NCBI GenBank assembly: GCA_003427395.1 | Contig: BFEA01000630.1 | Location: 448,358 to 498,241, forward strand | DNA: 49,884 nt | Reading direction: 5' to 3' | From: Chara braunii | Lineage: Eukaryota > Streptophyta > Charophyceae > Charales > Characeae | Shown: positions 19,937 to 30,813 of the stretch, in pieces | Layout of the letters: each line of letters opens with the position of its first letter | Position numbering within the stretch: the stretch's first letter is position 1 | The notes under the pieces: model-generated | The model's database searches: none | Told to the model about the DNA's origin: nothing | What the model saw: the letters and a program-made list of their open reading frames with translations, nothing else | Translations under genes and position numbers: made by a program

Positions 19937-20794
19937 ATGGATTCGATAGATATGGTGTATGGGAAAAACAACAAGTGGAAGCGCACCCTACAACAAGCAG
20001 ACTTAGACATTAGAACGATCAATGTGAACGGTCTAGCGATCCGCAACCCGAAAAAAATCAAGGCTTTATGGGACTTGATGAGGGGAGTAGCGGGAAGATC
20101 GTGGCCGGACGTAATCTGCGTTCAGGAGACGCATCTAATGGACACACAAGAACACCACAGGGCGCACAAACAGGCCTGGCCCTTCCAAAGCCTCCAAGCA
20201 TTTGCCCCCTGTTCGGGGAGCTCTGGGGTTGCAATCTTGATCCCACCCGATTCACAACTGGAGGTGCTCTGTTGGGAGAAGGACGACGAGGAGGGAAGGT
20301 GGGTCAAAGTATTGGGCATGCTGGAACTAGAGATTGTGTGCATAGTATCCATATACGCCCCAAACATGACCCGTGAAAGAAGAGCCTTTTTTGAAAAGAT
20401 AGAAACAATCCCTACCCCAGAAGTCCCTATGATATTAGTAGGCGACTTCAACGCCGCACCAGACAGGTGGCTGGACCGATGGAAAACCTCCCACAGCACG
20501 GCACATAACGCAGAGGAGGATGAGAGGATGTTGCACGACCTGTGTGTCCCTCTCTCCCTTTTCGACTCCTTCAGACGCAACTATCCCACCGAAAGAACTT
20601 TTACGTGTATCCAAAACAACGACCCTGCCAGACTGTCCAAATCTCGAATTGATCTAATTGTGGCATCAGAGGAGTTGGGAGGGGGGCTCTCAATGACGAC
20701 AATACTACCAGCAAGCCCATACCCCGGTTTAGATCATAGGATGTGCATGGCGTTATGGACTTTTCACAAACGACCAGACCAGGGGGTCAGCTAA
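19937..20794 (+). CDS. LINE 2 AP-type endonuclease domain, intact 285-codon frame
   Basis: This domain of ORF2 nicks the target for target-primed reverse transcription. The conserved set is complete: IRTINVNGLA (Asn), ICVQETHL (Glu), VSIYAPN (Tyr), LVGDFNAAPDRW (Asp, Asn), KSRIDLIVAS and the terminal GLDHRM (Asp-His). The ATG at 19937 need not be the native start: the protein was probably continuous with the upstream frame, and a TAA at 20792 cuts it before RT. It is the best-preserved coding segment of either LINE, but it is part of a dead element. Confidence 0.85.
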   Translation: MDSIDMVYGKNNKWKRTLQQADLDIRTINVNGLAIRNPKKIKALWDLMRGVAGRSWPDVICVQETHLMDTQEHHRAHKQAWPFQSLQAFAPCSGSSGVAILIPPDSQLEVLCWEKDDEEGRWVKVLGMLELEIVCIVSIYAPNMTRERRAFFEKIETIPTPEVPMILVGDFNAAPDRWLDRWKTSHSTAHNAEEDERMLHDLCVPLSLFDSFRRNYPTERTFTCIQNNDPARLSKSRIDLIVASEELGGGLSMTTILPASPYPGLDHRMCMALWTFHKRPDQGVS

Positions 20795-22484
20795 TATAAA
20801 CCAAATACCTCCCTACTCAAAACCAATTCCTTCCAGAAGTATCTAAAGCAGGCCTGGGACTTCTGGAGAGATCATCGCCCTCAGCTAGACTCACAAATTA
20901 CCTGGTTCAACAATGGTATGTTCTTTATGGCCAAAAAAAGCAATGAGTACTCTAAATACTTAGCCACCCAGAGGTACCAGCAAGAAGTCACACTCATGCA
21001 AAATCTAGTGAATGCGGAACAGGAGCAAAATTCGCCAAATTTGCAAAACTCGCAAGGGCAGGAACAGATTGCAGCGTTACAAACCCGTATACAAGAACTT
21101 AAGGACCAACTTTTCAAACACGCACAATATCGATGGTAAGGAGCCCAAACAAGGGCAAGGCTATCCAGATTTCTGACTGAAGGAGCGATGGACTCTCACT
21201 TCTTCAATTTGGCTAAAACATGTGCACAAAGAACCACGATTGAAGCTCTTTATGAACCGACTGCCAGAGATTCTGACCCGACCATTAACACAGCTCGCTA
21301 CACCAAAATAATATACGATTTTTTCAAAGATCTTTTCTCTTCTCATGTTGACAAATCGGATGCATTACGACATGATCGCCAAATCCAAGAATTCCTGGAC
21401 CCCTTAAACAAATCATTAACACCCGAACAACGCGACACTTTAGAAGCCCCGCTCACTAAAAACAAGTTATGCACTGCCCTCCTGCAAATGAAGGAGGAAA
21501 AGCCCCCCAGAGTAGATGGATTTCCTAAAGAATTTTGGGAAACCACATAGGATTTCATGAGTCGGGACGTTATGGAATTCAAGTATGGCTCACGGGGGAG
21601 ATGGGAGAAAGGGTGGGCCAAGGAATATTAACCCTCTTATATAAAAAAGGGGACAAAATGAATATCAGGAATTACAGACCCATAACACTCCTAACGGTCG
21701 TGTACAAAATGCTATCCAAAGCCTTGCCAAACCAGATGATCCCGGTTAGGGAGGACATCATCCATCCCGCTCAAACCGGCTTTATGGCAAATAGGAACAT
21801 ACAACAAAATATTTTGTTGATCCATGAGGTCCTCCAACTCATGAGACACTCCCGACAAAACGCGGCTTTAATCTTCATTGACTTTGAAAAAGTTTATGAC
21901 CATGTGGACTGGTTGTTTGTGTTTAGAGAAAATGAACTTTGGGCCGGATTTCAGACGCTGGATACGAATACTCCATCAAAATGTTACTACCTGCATTCAG
22001 GTCAATGAAAATCTCGTGCACCCCTACACTTAGAACGATCGGTTCGTCAAGGGGACCCTATCGCTCCCTTCCTCTTCCTGGTCATTATGGAGGCCCTAGC
22101 CGCCAACCTTCGGGCCAACAAAAATATCACTAAAATTCGCGTCACACGCATCCCAAAAGATGCAATCCCGGTGTGTTCACTATTTGCGGATGACCTTACG
22201 ATCATGTTAGAGGCCACCTACCGTAACATGGAGGAAATCCAACAGATGATGGGAAAATTTGGCAAGGTTTCTGACATGACGGTTAATTGGGGGTCTAAAG
22301 CACAAGGATGGTGGATCCACTACCAAGGGGGACGTCCTCCAGAATCAGCACGCATTGCATGGATGCCACTAGAAACCCCAATAAGAATTATCGAGATATC
22401 CATGACTGCAGAAGGACGCCCACCAATCAACGACGAATGGGTCAGCGCCCCGGCCCAGCACAAACTCGACAATTGAGAAATAAA
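20795..22484 (+). pseudogene. LINE 2 reverse transcriptase
   Basis: The linker helix region (21188-21540) ends with KPPRVDGFPKEFW, RT motif 0. GILTLLYKKGDKMNIRNYRP (about 21627) and QTGFMANRNIQQN follow. Motif A is DFEKVYD at 21880-21900 and motif C is FADD at 22183-22194. RQGDPIAPFLFLVIMEAL (about 22045) is read after a frameshift. The catalytic aspartates are kept. Stops at about 21139, 21550 and 22008 and shifts around 22010-22050 make it inactive. Confidence 0.85.
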
Positions 22485-24487
22485 CACACATCCCTGTTTG
22501 GTCGAGCCTTGGTTCTTAACAATATCATCTTGGCAACACTTTGATACAAATCCTTACTGTGGCCATTGAGCAAAGCGGCTCTAAGGAGGCTAAGGAAAAA
22601 GGTAGCGGCCTTCTTGTGGAAGGGGGATGGAGAGCAGGCCAAAGTAATAAGCCGCGTGGTTTGGGACTCAATTATCCAGCCAAAGGCAAGGGGTGGCCTA
22701 GGAATACTAGATCCGTCCACACAAGTGCAGGCACTGCACATTCAAAAAACTTATCTTTGCCCCCCAAAGCCCGTGGTGTGTCCTCGCTTTGGAACATTTG
22801 GCCCGGCTGGCCCTGACAACCCCCCATACGGTCCACCCGCTAACCTGGTTGGAGGACCGTTTTTGGACGATTCCACGCAAACTCCCACATGGAAGGGAAG
22901 GGTCAGAAGGAAGGGGACAGACGCTGGACAATTTTTGTCCATCCTTGCTGAAAACCTAGCGCAAACTCCCGCTCCCAGACCGGACCCACCCCAACCGGTG
23001 GGAGGAAGTCCATCGTCAACCCCTCTTCGGTAACAGATGGATGACGGACACGAGTGGTTGTGTTATGGCGAGCTCATCCCCACCTTGGAAGAACTGGGTT
23101 AAGCATGGAGTGCTTAGGGTGGGGGACCTCTGGGACAGTGAAAGGCAAGACTGGAAAACAGGGGACCAATTGCGAGCATCGTTGCGGTACTGCCACCATG
23201 TAGAGGGGCGATTAGAAGACCTTATTGAGGCTATCCCACTAGAATGGTATCGGATCCTCAAACGGGGCCCTACCTTTGAAAGAAGGGGATTGGGTTGCAA
23301 ACATAGGGACCCCTCTGAGGATCGGCCTGATCCATATGGTTTCACCCCAAATAGTTCTGGTCGAATAATATGCTATCACCAAAACCGACACCCTCCAAGG
23401 GGACAGAGCACCCTTCGAATGGAGAGATATAACATGGTTGCACCGAGTGAGAGTTCTAGAAGAGAAGGGACAAAGGGTGGCATTCCAGCCCGACAAACCA
23501 ATCCAGGACTTGGCTCTGGACCCAGTAGAATGGATCTGGCAGCCCCCCCAAAAGAGGGGCGCCCCCAAAATGAAACACATCAGCCTGCACCAGTTAACGG
23601 TCAAAACTACCTACAAAATGCTCAGACCTAAACGGTATCTGCGGGACATGATTAATGATAGATGGGCTAGACACCTGAACGTGGACCGCGCCGTCATCTC
23701 CCCAATCCAATGGTTCAAGGAACAAAAGTACAAGCCCATGAAAATCACTTCCCTGCAGTGGCAGATAGCCCACCGCTGTCTGCCCACAAACGACTGGTTA
23801 ATTGACCACACAAACCTTGAAAAAAGAGGCTTGTTGCTCCCATGGTGCCAGTGGTGTCAGAGTCTCTTCCCTTTCCACAAAAAGGCGGAAACCATTGAAC
23901 ATGTTTTCAGGCAATTCCCGATTGCTCAATTCACATGGCGATGGTGGGACCGTATATGGCGAAAAATGGAACCAAACATTCCCTAGCCCTGGATTTGGCA
24001 AGCCATTCTGACAGGACACACTGGCCGTTAGCAGGAACAGCCACGACCTTCGTAGAGAACATGTACAGATTGGGAAGGAGAGCGGTAATATGGGCACTAT
24101 GGTGGCAGCGATGTACCCTGGCTATGGAGAAGGTACGGGTGGAGGGGCCAGAGATCACTAAACAGATCCAGCAACAGATACACCTTGAACTTACACGCAA
24201 ATGGTTGAAATCACAATTGAACCTTTTCAGACAGATTGGAGACGTCAGGAGACGAATTACGGCATTCTGCACAGACTGGGTAGGGGGAGAAGAGAAGGAT
24301 GGACCGCAAAAGTAGAATGGAGTGGTGACCGAGGAGGAGGTCTGCGGGACCTGGAAGAAATGAGAGACTACCGTTTAGTCTTTAAGGACTGGACAAACAT
24401 AGAGCCCTCGTTCCCATTACGCCCTTCCTCGGATTTCTCGGATCCCTTCCCACCCCATGCCTTGTCCCTGGTAGAAACCCTGTCTTG
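22485..24487 (+). pseudogene. LINE 2 ORF2 post-RT and zinc-binding C-terminus
   Basis: SLFGRALVLNNIILA, AAFLWKGD and RGGLGILDP (about 22490-22720) mirror LINE 1. After several shifts the frame 23438-23986 holds SLQWQIAHRCLPTNDWL and WCQWCQ...ETIEHVFRQFPIAQFTW, the C-terminal zinc-binding region. One expected Cys (the C of the usual F-x-C-P) is Phe-Pro here. RRAVIWALWWQRC (about 24085) and a basic helix end the protein near 24487. Confidence 0.78.
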
Positions 24488-25213
24488 ATTGTCAAAATCT
24501 GATGACCTGATCCCTTCTGATCCTTCCTAGATTTGTGCCTATACGCGGTCCTCCTCCCTAGTGCCCCTTGGGGAGGACTCCGCCATCCTTTCTTTCCCTT
24601 TCTGAAGGCTCAATTAAGGTACAACAGGTTTCGTGGGAGTAGCTAGCGAACAGTATCAGCTCTCACAAGTCTATCTGGCGCCCTTCTCTGAGGGTGAAGA
24701 GATACAAACGACAATGGTAGCACTCCAACGGAATGCTGGCAGGTCCCACGTCAAATAGCAGGTGAAATCCATGATCATGGTCTTTAAATATCTGCATATT
24801 TCTTAAAAGGATAGCGAGGTAGTGAGGCTTGGATGGCGGGATAGACAGGGCCACCTAGTGCCCTCCAGTTAGTATGAGGTTTGGGCATGTAGAATAATCT
24901 GGGCTGTTGGACCTGGTTTCCAACACACTACCCCATGGAAAAAAAGGGTCCCTTCACACAGGCCTGCTTTGTCAATCCCCTGGGTTGAAGGGCAATCAAT
25001 GCTGGCAGGCCCCACAGTCTCAGTCCTCATTTTTTTTCCTCATTTTTCAGACATTCTTCTTTCAGTAAATAGGACGCTGGACCCGTTTTCCAGCAGGTGA
25101 TGCTCCCCACCAATAGATGGAGCCTCTCCCCAGGTGTTAGTGGTGTCTGCTCAAATCAGCAGCACTAACATTGGTGGGGGCGTTTTCAAAAAAAAAAAAA
25201 AAAAAAAAAAAAA
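24488..25213 (+). other. LINE 2 3' untranslated region and A26 tail
   Basis: No coding signal. Two diverged ~40-base segments (about 24897 and 25071; GGACC.G.TTTCCA then CCCCA) repeat one another. The A26 tract at 25188-25213 is the expected end of a LINE transcript. Confidence 0.7.
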
Positions 25214-26222
25214 CTTAAAAAAGATTGTTTTATGGAGTTCGACGAGGTCGGATTTTATGTTGATCTTGTGATATTGGATGTATCAAATGAAGATTTGGAT
25301 TCTCCCAGTTACTACTTTGGATCGGATATATAGTATTATCGACTACGGTCGATTCCTTTTGATGTAAATATCTATGGATGTTTTATTTTTGTTTGACTGT
25401 GTGTCCAAGGGACAAGGATTAATGTTGGGTTTCACGTTTGGTTGAGACCATCCTAGTCGACTGACGTTTGCTTCGTGCTTAGGAGATCAGCGCCCTACCG
25501 GCCAGAGCGGCGAACGGACGTCGCTACCGCACCCGTCTCGGCGGCTCGTGGATTTATTTTGTGTCATCCCGAAGTTGTCTCTTCTCTTGTTTTTGGTTTT
25601 GTTTTACTCCTACGTGACATGGCCGGAAGGGCTCCTGCCTCTTCGCGTAAAAAGGCGGGAACCGATGCGCTCGACACCACCTCACTTTCAACGACCACCA
25701 CACCCCCTCACAAACATCCCTAATAGTCATCAAACAGATAAATCAAAACAGAAATACAAGCACTATGGAAAAAACACTAGAACAAATCCAGACCCTACCT
25801 AACGGAAAAGAAGAAAGTATTTAAAGGTTCTCAACCAGCAACTTAGGTAGCAGCAAATTAGGCTCAATCGAAGGAGACAGACTAAAATGAACTATTTGGT
25901 TAATCTGGCCCTCGACAATTAACCAAAAACATAACCCCAACCACGCACAATCCACACCCCAATCCTCACCGCAACACAACTCACCCACACACGCACTAAT
26001 CACAACAGAACACGAAACCAACTTATCTTCTCCACATTGTCTACCAACTCACCCCAGATACACACAACACAAACTAATTCCACACCCTCCAACTGAAACC
26101 CAGCCCCGTCTCAGTCATGAATACCCTTGCATACCCCATCTCGATCCACAGATCTACCCCCCTCCTTTCAGATCTACAAAACTTCCCCCAACTCACAGAC
26201 CTCCCCATTACCCTCCTCCCCT
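25214..26222 (+). other. Repeat-like stretch, possible 5' piece of another LINE
   Basis: Bases 25619-25723 read MAGRAPASSRKKAG then a Thr/Pro-rich tail and a stop, in the style of a LINE ORF1 start. From about 25700 to 26220 the + strand is A/C-rich and G-poor, like the sense strand of LINE 1. No conserved domain was recognised, so the link is only compositional. Confidence 0.3.
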
Positions 26223-26752
26223 CCCAACCACCATGCATAGCAACAGAACAACCTTAACAACCTTAAAGAAGGCACAGCGAACCGAAAGTCCACTATGGCC
26301 AGGGAACTCAACATTATCAAGATCCCTATCCACTAGATCCAAAAAAGAATAGGACACACAAAACCGCAGTGTTTTAACACGACAGCAGTAGAACCTAAGT
26401 CCAAGCTCCTAGGGTTTAGCGTTTTAGAAAGGGGACAGCAAAGGGCACACCATACAAAGTCCAAATCTTATAGCATAAATCTGGCAGCCAAGAGACTGAG
26501 AGGAACAAAAAGTGGCAGGCCTCTAAGTAAGGTAATCCTAAGGGGATAAAAGTTTTCTATCAGTCAATCTAAGTTTAGCCGTAGAAGAACTTAGCAAATA
26601 GGCTAACTTAGGCAGGGTTGAGGGGTGGTACATCCTTTGCAAAGGAAGTAATCAATGCCGTCCACTTGGGCCTCTCAACCATAATGAGAGGAGTGTTGGT
26701 GAGTAAGTAACGTAATTTTTTTAATTTTATTTTTTGACTTGCCGGTGGAATA

Positions 26753-26787
26753 GGAACCAGACTGACGCTGTCCTTCGGGACATCCGT

Positions 26788-26819
<32 letters not shown>

Positions 26820-26903
26820 GGCCCCTGTGCAAGGATGACACGCATAAATCGAGAAATGGTCCAAATTAAAAAAAAAAAAAAAAAAAGGAACCAGACTGAC
26901 GCT
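26753..26903 (+). mobile_element. Retroposed U6 unit: 17-bp target duplications and poly-A
   Basis: GGAACCAGACTGACGCT occurs at 26753-26769 and exactly again at 26887-26903. Between them are a U6 copy (26770-26867) and A19 (26868-26886). Target duplications plus an A tail are the signature of LINE-driven retroposition. Plausible suppliers of the enzyme are L1-like elements of the kind seen in this intron. Confidence 0.95.
26770..26867 (+). pseudogene. Full-length U6 snRNA retropseudogene
   Basis: The 98-base copy contains the U6 landmarks in order: the 5' stem-loop (TCCTTCGGGA), the ACAGAGA box (GATACAGAGAAGATT), the AGC triad region (TTAGCATGGCCCC), the internal stem-loop and the 3' TCCAAATT. 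It is transcriptionally implausible: instead of a T-run terminator it ends in poly-A, and no U6-type TATA or upstream element lies at the expected distance. The 5' stem is slightly shortened. Confidence 0.95.
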
Positions 26904-27324
26904 CCCCTCCCAGTCACCAGGCATAGCAACAGAACAACCTTACAAAAGGCACAGCAAACCGAAAGTCCACTATGGCCAGGAAACTCAACATTATAAAGAG
27001 CCCGATCCACTAGATCCAATAGAGAATAGGACACACAAAAACGCAGTGTTTTAACGCGACAGCCAGTAGAACCTAAGTCAAAGCTCCTAGGGTTTAGGCC
27101 GCTAAGTAAGGTAATCTTCAGGGGATAAAAGTTTTCTATCAGTCAATCTAAGTTTGGCCCCAGAAGAACTTAGCAAATAGGCTAACTTAGGCAGGGGTGA
27201 GGAGCGGTACATCCTTCGCAAAGAAAGTAATCAATGCCGTCCACTTGGGCCTCTCAACCTTAATGGGGAGGAGCGTTGGTGAGTAACTAACGTAATTTTT
27301 TTTTTGACTTGCCGGTGGAATAGG

Positions 27325-27415
27325 AACTGGATTGACGCTCCCCCGAATGGAAACGGTTCTGTTCAAAAAAAGAAGAAGAAAAAAAAAAGGAACTGGACTG
27401 AGGCTCCCCAGAATG
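27325..27415 (+). mobile_element. A-tailed insertion at the homologous target in copy 2
   Basis: In copy 2, GGAACTGGATTGACGCT (about 27324-27340) is followed by about 25 bases, an A-rich tract (about 27365-27388), and then a diverged copy, GGAACTGGACTGAGGCT. This repeats the layout of the U6 insertion at the matching place in copy 1. The insert is too short to identify. Confidence 0.5.
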
Positions 27416-28040
27416 GAAAGGAGCCAGAACCGTTGTAATGTGCACTTGTGCGGAGGGGTTTTGAGAGTGTGATTTGGCATCTTTTTGTGACACTGTGGTT
27501 CAGGGAACGGAAATGCCAGGATGACAAGTGTTTCCGTCTGCCTGTTGGGATGGTGAATGCGTGTTGTTGCTAGTCCAGAGATGGACTGAGTTCAGATCCT
27601 GTAGTTTATAGTATGTCAGGAGCTAGTTTCACAAGCACAAAGAAATGGACATGAGTAGAATTGATCTGATTATAATCCAGCATTCTATTTTTGTTTGTTG
27701 CTACTTCGCACAGGGGCCATACTAGTTTATTTGCACTATTCCAATTCTCACAGATGGCCCAAAGGAAGGGCTATGCCATTGTTGACATATGATCTTGCCT
27801 ATAATTGTGGCTTTTATGGTTGATTGCCCGCTCATATGTCCCGAAGCTATTGCTAAATCTCCTAATTAGGACTGAGCAGAAGTCTGCTCTATGGTATTGA
27901 TCAGTGAGTTTATCCTGTACACAGTGCAATAACCCATGCAGTATGCTTCATGGAATGTCTGAGGGCCTTACCAGGCCGCACTCAGACCCAGGCCGAAGGG
28001 GGAAAAGAACCCCACGTAAAGATTCAGGGCCTGGACGAGT
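27416..28040. other. Stretch without recognised genes
   Basis: AT-moderate DNA with no motif or repeat I can name up to about 27955. From there a G/C-rich block with GGGCCTTACCAGGCC may mark the left edge of an LTR-like repeat. Confidence 0.4.
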
Positions 28041-28064
28041 GACAGTTGACTAAAGTCAACTGTC
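28041..28064. repeat. Perfect 11-bp inverted repeat with a 2-base centre
   Basis: Arms GACAGTTGACT and AGTCAACTGTC are separated by AA. It lies at the left part of an LTR-like, promoter-like block (CATAAGG at about 28265). Confidence 0.9.
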
Positions 28065-28299
28065 GGACACCCGACAGTCAAAGTCAAAGTGTACCCAGCC
28101 CAGGCCGCCGGTCAGACGCACACACGTGTTTGTATGCAGGTACCCAGACAGCATCAGGACCAAGGGGAGTCTGCAACTGTACACAATCCAGGCCCTCGGC
28201 TGTGATTCTAATCTGTACGACTGTGGGTGGGGGACTTGAGACCAGACAGCCTCGTCAAATGCTACATAAGGCTTGGTCTCCAGGGAATCAACATTCAGT

Positions 28300-28770
28300 C
28301 TTGCTATGCTGCCAACACTGGCTTGACTCTGGCTGGTCGCTGACGCTGGCTGGATGCTGGCTGGACACTAGGTGGACGCTGGCTGTGCGCTAGTACTGTG
28401 GACAACGACGTGGGACTGTGATAGCTTGCTAGCACCATCTGTTCTGTGCGCCAGGCATTGCTGACGGGCCGCTGCCACCTGCCTACGTTGCTGATGTGGC
28501 ACATGCCGCCTGTCTGCATTGCTGATGTGGTGCATGCCACTTGTCTACATTGCTGATGTGGCGCATGCCACTTGACTACATTGCTGATGTGGCGCTGCCA
28601 CCTGTCTACATTGCATTGCTGATGTGGCGCTGCCACCTGTCTACATTGCATTGCTGATGTGGCGCTGCCACCTGTCTACATTGCATTGCTGATGTGGTGC
28701 TGCCACCTGTCTTCATTATTGATGTGGCGCATGCCACCTGTCTCTACTGCTGATGTGGCATTGGCCACGC
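28300..28770 (-). repeat. Minisatellite, 28-34-bp units, LTR-like context
   Basis: About ten units with the core GCTGATGTGGCGCTGCCACCTGTCT (28470-28766) vary in length; the three units near 28600-28700 are nearly identical. It is preceded by CTGGCTGGACGCTGG-type short repeats (28318-28388). The related motif GCTGACGTGGC recurs just upstream of the gag frames at 33485-33560 (as its complement) and 36718-36810, which suggests a leader or LTR remnant of the same element group. Confidence 0.75.
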
Positions 28771-29412
28771 TGTCTACATGAGGTGACTGGTTACGACAAG
28801 GAGGGAGATCGGGATCTGTGGATGATTGGGAGTTGGTACTCACCTGAGGATGACGTCGATACCATGTACTGCTGTTGTCTTCATGGTCTCCACGAGATGT
28901 TAGTGCCACGTGGCATTTCTGTGTGATCAGGACTTATCAGACTTGTGACTGTGTATTGATTGTTGACGTGGAGGCGAGGGGAAGCCCGGAGAAGGAGTGG
29001 GAAATGATTGGGCTACTCTTGTGTGGTCATTGATTCTCTCTTCCACCTTCTCCTCTGTCTATTCCCCCTCCACTCCCTTCGTCTGTTGGTAACGAGTTAT
29101 TGTTTCAGATATCACTTTCACGTTAACTGGAGACATTGTGCAGATCTGAGTCTGCTTGTGCTTCGACGTCTGACGAGTATCTTCCAGTCTGGGTTCAATA
29201 CAACAGCATTTCAGGAGCTATTTTCTAGCGCCTAATCACCGCTCCATATCTGCTGCAAGCATTTGATAAATCCTCAGACTCTGGTGTGGTATCTCTTGGC
29301 TACAATATTGGGCGACACTGTCATGACTAAGTAACGGCTGTGTTGAATGAAGGTTGAATGTGTTGTCCAGTGACCCAGTTCTGACGACATACTCATGCCC
29401 ACATGACTCCAG
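28771..29412 (+). other. 3' end of helicase intron 2
   Basis: No recognised gene. The intron ends with ACTCCAG at 29412 after a C/T-moderate stretch. A fragment resembling the start of the next exon (CCAGTTCTGACGA) occurs just upstream at about 29372. Confidence 0.45.
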
Positions 29413-29530
29413 GTTCTGACGAGGGGGAGCCTATCAAGCTTGGCCACTGGCGTAGGAGTGGCCGAGGGAGGGTCTTAGTTTGCGCCCAGTCCAATGCAGC
29501 AGTTGATGAGCTTGTGGCGAGAATATTCAA
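29413..29530 (+). CDS. Sen1-like helicase, exon with the SNAAVDEL motif
   Basis: The exon starts with GT completing a glycine codon from the upstream exon. It encodes a short charged linker and then GRGRVLVCAQSNAAVDELV, the helicase motif Ia region that contacts nucleic acid in the Upf1/Sen1 family. Its spacing after Walker A fits family members with a variable linker. The donor is uncertain: candidate GT sites follow TTCAA at 29531 and nearby, and after about 29545 the sequence becomes pyrimidine-rich and non-coding. Motifs II to VI are not found in the remaining 20 kb, so the next exon lies beyond the window. Confidence 0.87.
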
Positions 29531-29677
29531 GTGGTATGGGTTCTCACCCTTCTTCCTCCCACGCTTCTCTTCCCGCCTCCCTTCCTTCTTCCCTCCCTTC
29601 TTCCCTCCCTTCTTTCCTCCCTCTCACCCCCTCTCCCCCCCTCGCCTCCCGTGCTCTCCCCCTCCTCTCTCTCACTT

Positions 29678-29686
<9 letters not shown>

Positions 29687-29771
<85 letters not shown>
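29687..29771. repeat. (TC)n microsatellite, ~85 bp
   Basis: Uninterrupted dinucleotide run within a wider pyrimidine tract (29550-29830). Confidence 0.95.
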
Positions 29772-29775
<4 letters not shown>

Positions 29776-30813
29776 CTTCCCTCTCTTTTCTCTCTCCCAC
29801 TTCTTTTCATCCTCTGTCTTCTCCTTGTTGTAGTCTTTGTTATCTTGTTGTTGTTGCTGTTGTTGCCATGGTCGTTGTTTTATTGGGATTGTTGTTGTTG
29901 GTGTTGTTGCCATGGTCGTTGTTTTATCGGGATTGTTGTTGTTGCTGTTGTTAGTTATTATCTCTCCCCCTACTAATGCTTATGGGACGCGCGCTGTGTA
30001 CGTGGAGGCCGCTGGGGGGTGCCGACCGTACGATGTGTAATCTACGGCTGTCATCTTGCATCCAACTTTCCACAATGTCTAAATATCGGCACATATGTGA
30101 TTTGCCACGATCGCGGCCAGCCGTCAGATGAAAGATTGTGAGACGTCCGATGTGAAATCTGACGCGCCTGTTGCGGCGCGGAAATGTGTTTGCAAAAAAA
30201 AAAAAAAAATGGTGAGTGGCCCGTTTTCAATGCATTTGGTCCATATACGAGGCTGGGTGTAATGGAGCGATGCCCTTTCTCGAGTCAGGAGATCCGTGCT
30301 GTTGAAGCTTTGAAGAAAAAAATAAAAAAGGAAACTCTGAAGGGACGCAAAGGTCTGTGCTTTGATCGATGTGCTTGGGTCTGTTTCTGGGGTACGTTCA
30401 TTTGTTCTTTTTTACTTTAGGGTGCGGGGTCTCTTTCCAGTTGCGAGCAGTGTGCACAGAAACAGCCGCTTCCTGCGGCCGTGAAATGTCAGGGGGAAAA
30501 AAAAGAAAAAAAGGAAAAAGGAAGTCAGGCCGGCCCACCTACGTGACCGGCCTGCCCACCTACTCGACCTGCCTGCACTATTGGACGTATCTGCCCTAGG
30601 CCCCCTACGTGCACAATCGGACGAGCCTACCTTGCGCGACCTACCCTACACGACCGACTGCACTGCAGATGTCGCTGCCCTGCGCAACGTACCTGCACTG
30701 GCGGACGTGCCTACCATACGTGACCCGCTCACGCGACCTCTCTCTCTCTCTCTCCCTCCCCCCTCCAGCCCCCTGCCCCACCTCCTCTCTCTCCCTCTCG
30801 GTGCTAGATGCTT

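Larger units (their letters stand above)
16930..25213 (+). mobile_element. LINE 2: near-complete L1-like retrotransposon, 8.3 kb, poly-A end
   Basis: It contains, in order, an ORF1/gag-like region with a Cys-His knuckle, a glutamine- and proline-rich linker, AP endonuclease, reverse transcriptase, a zinc-binding C-terminus, a ~700-bp 3' region and A26 (25188-25213). This is the full plan of a plant L1-like LINE. Stops and frameshifts occur in most segments, but the endonuclease frame is intact. The 5' boundary is uncertain (between 16830 and 16950) and no target duplication was found. Confidence 0.85.
26223..27345 (+). repeat. Two-copy tandem repeat, units of ~550 and ~430 bp
   Basis: Copy 1 (about 26215-26769) and copy 2 (about 26905-27337) share the order CATAGCAACAGAACAACC, CCGAAAGTCCACTATGGCC, CCTAGGGTTTAG, GGGATAAAAGTTTTCTATCAG, AATGCCGTCCACTTGGGCC and GACTTGCCGGTGGAATAGG, with about 90% identity. 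Copy 2 lacks about 100 bp in the middle. A U6 retropseudogene with its duplicated target site separates the copies. Confidence 0.85.
5178..29412 (+). other. Helicase intron 2, about 24.2 kb, filled with transposons
   Basis: It is bounded by GTGAGG at 5178 and CTCCAG at 29407-29412. The phase-1 donor meets an acceptor that needs one incoming base (G+GT, glycine), so direct joining keeps the frame and gives the motif order expected for Sen1. A small linker exon hidden in the 24 kb is possible because this linker varies between homologues. The contents are listed separately: two LINEs, TTAA-bounded elements, LTR fragments and U6 retropseudogenes. An alternative explanation is scaffold misjoining, but both flanks are the same strand, phase and protein. 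Confidence 0.78.

Noticed and set aside
26770-26867. Functional U6 gene
   Set aside because: Full length, but ends in poly-A with target duplications and lacks a U6-type promoter at the expected distance.
28470-28766. CRISPR-like array
   Set aside because: Repeats are adjacent and variable in length without unique spacers; it is a minisatellite in eukaryotic DNA.
29527-29913. Ser/Leu- or Arg/Glu-repeat proteins on both strands
   Set aside because: They are translations of a (TC)n microsatellite.
29979-30040. Possible helicase exon (AYGTRAVYVEAAGG) after the SNAAVDEL exon
   Set aside because: It does not resemble the expected following segment, and no convincing acceptor/donor pair brackets it.
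30184-30420. + frame of 78 codons as a further helicase exon
   Set aside because: No Sen1 motif (no DEAS, GDPxQLxP or similar) and it is flanked by A runs and repeats.
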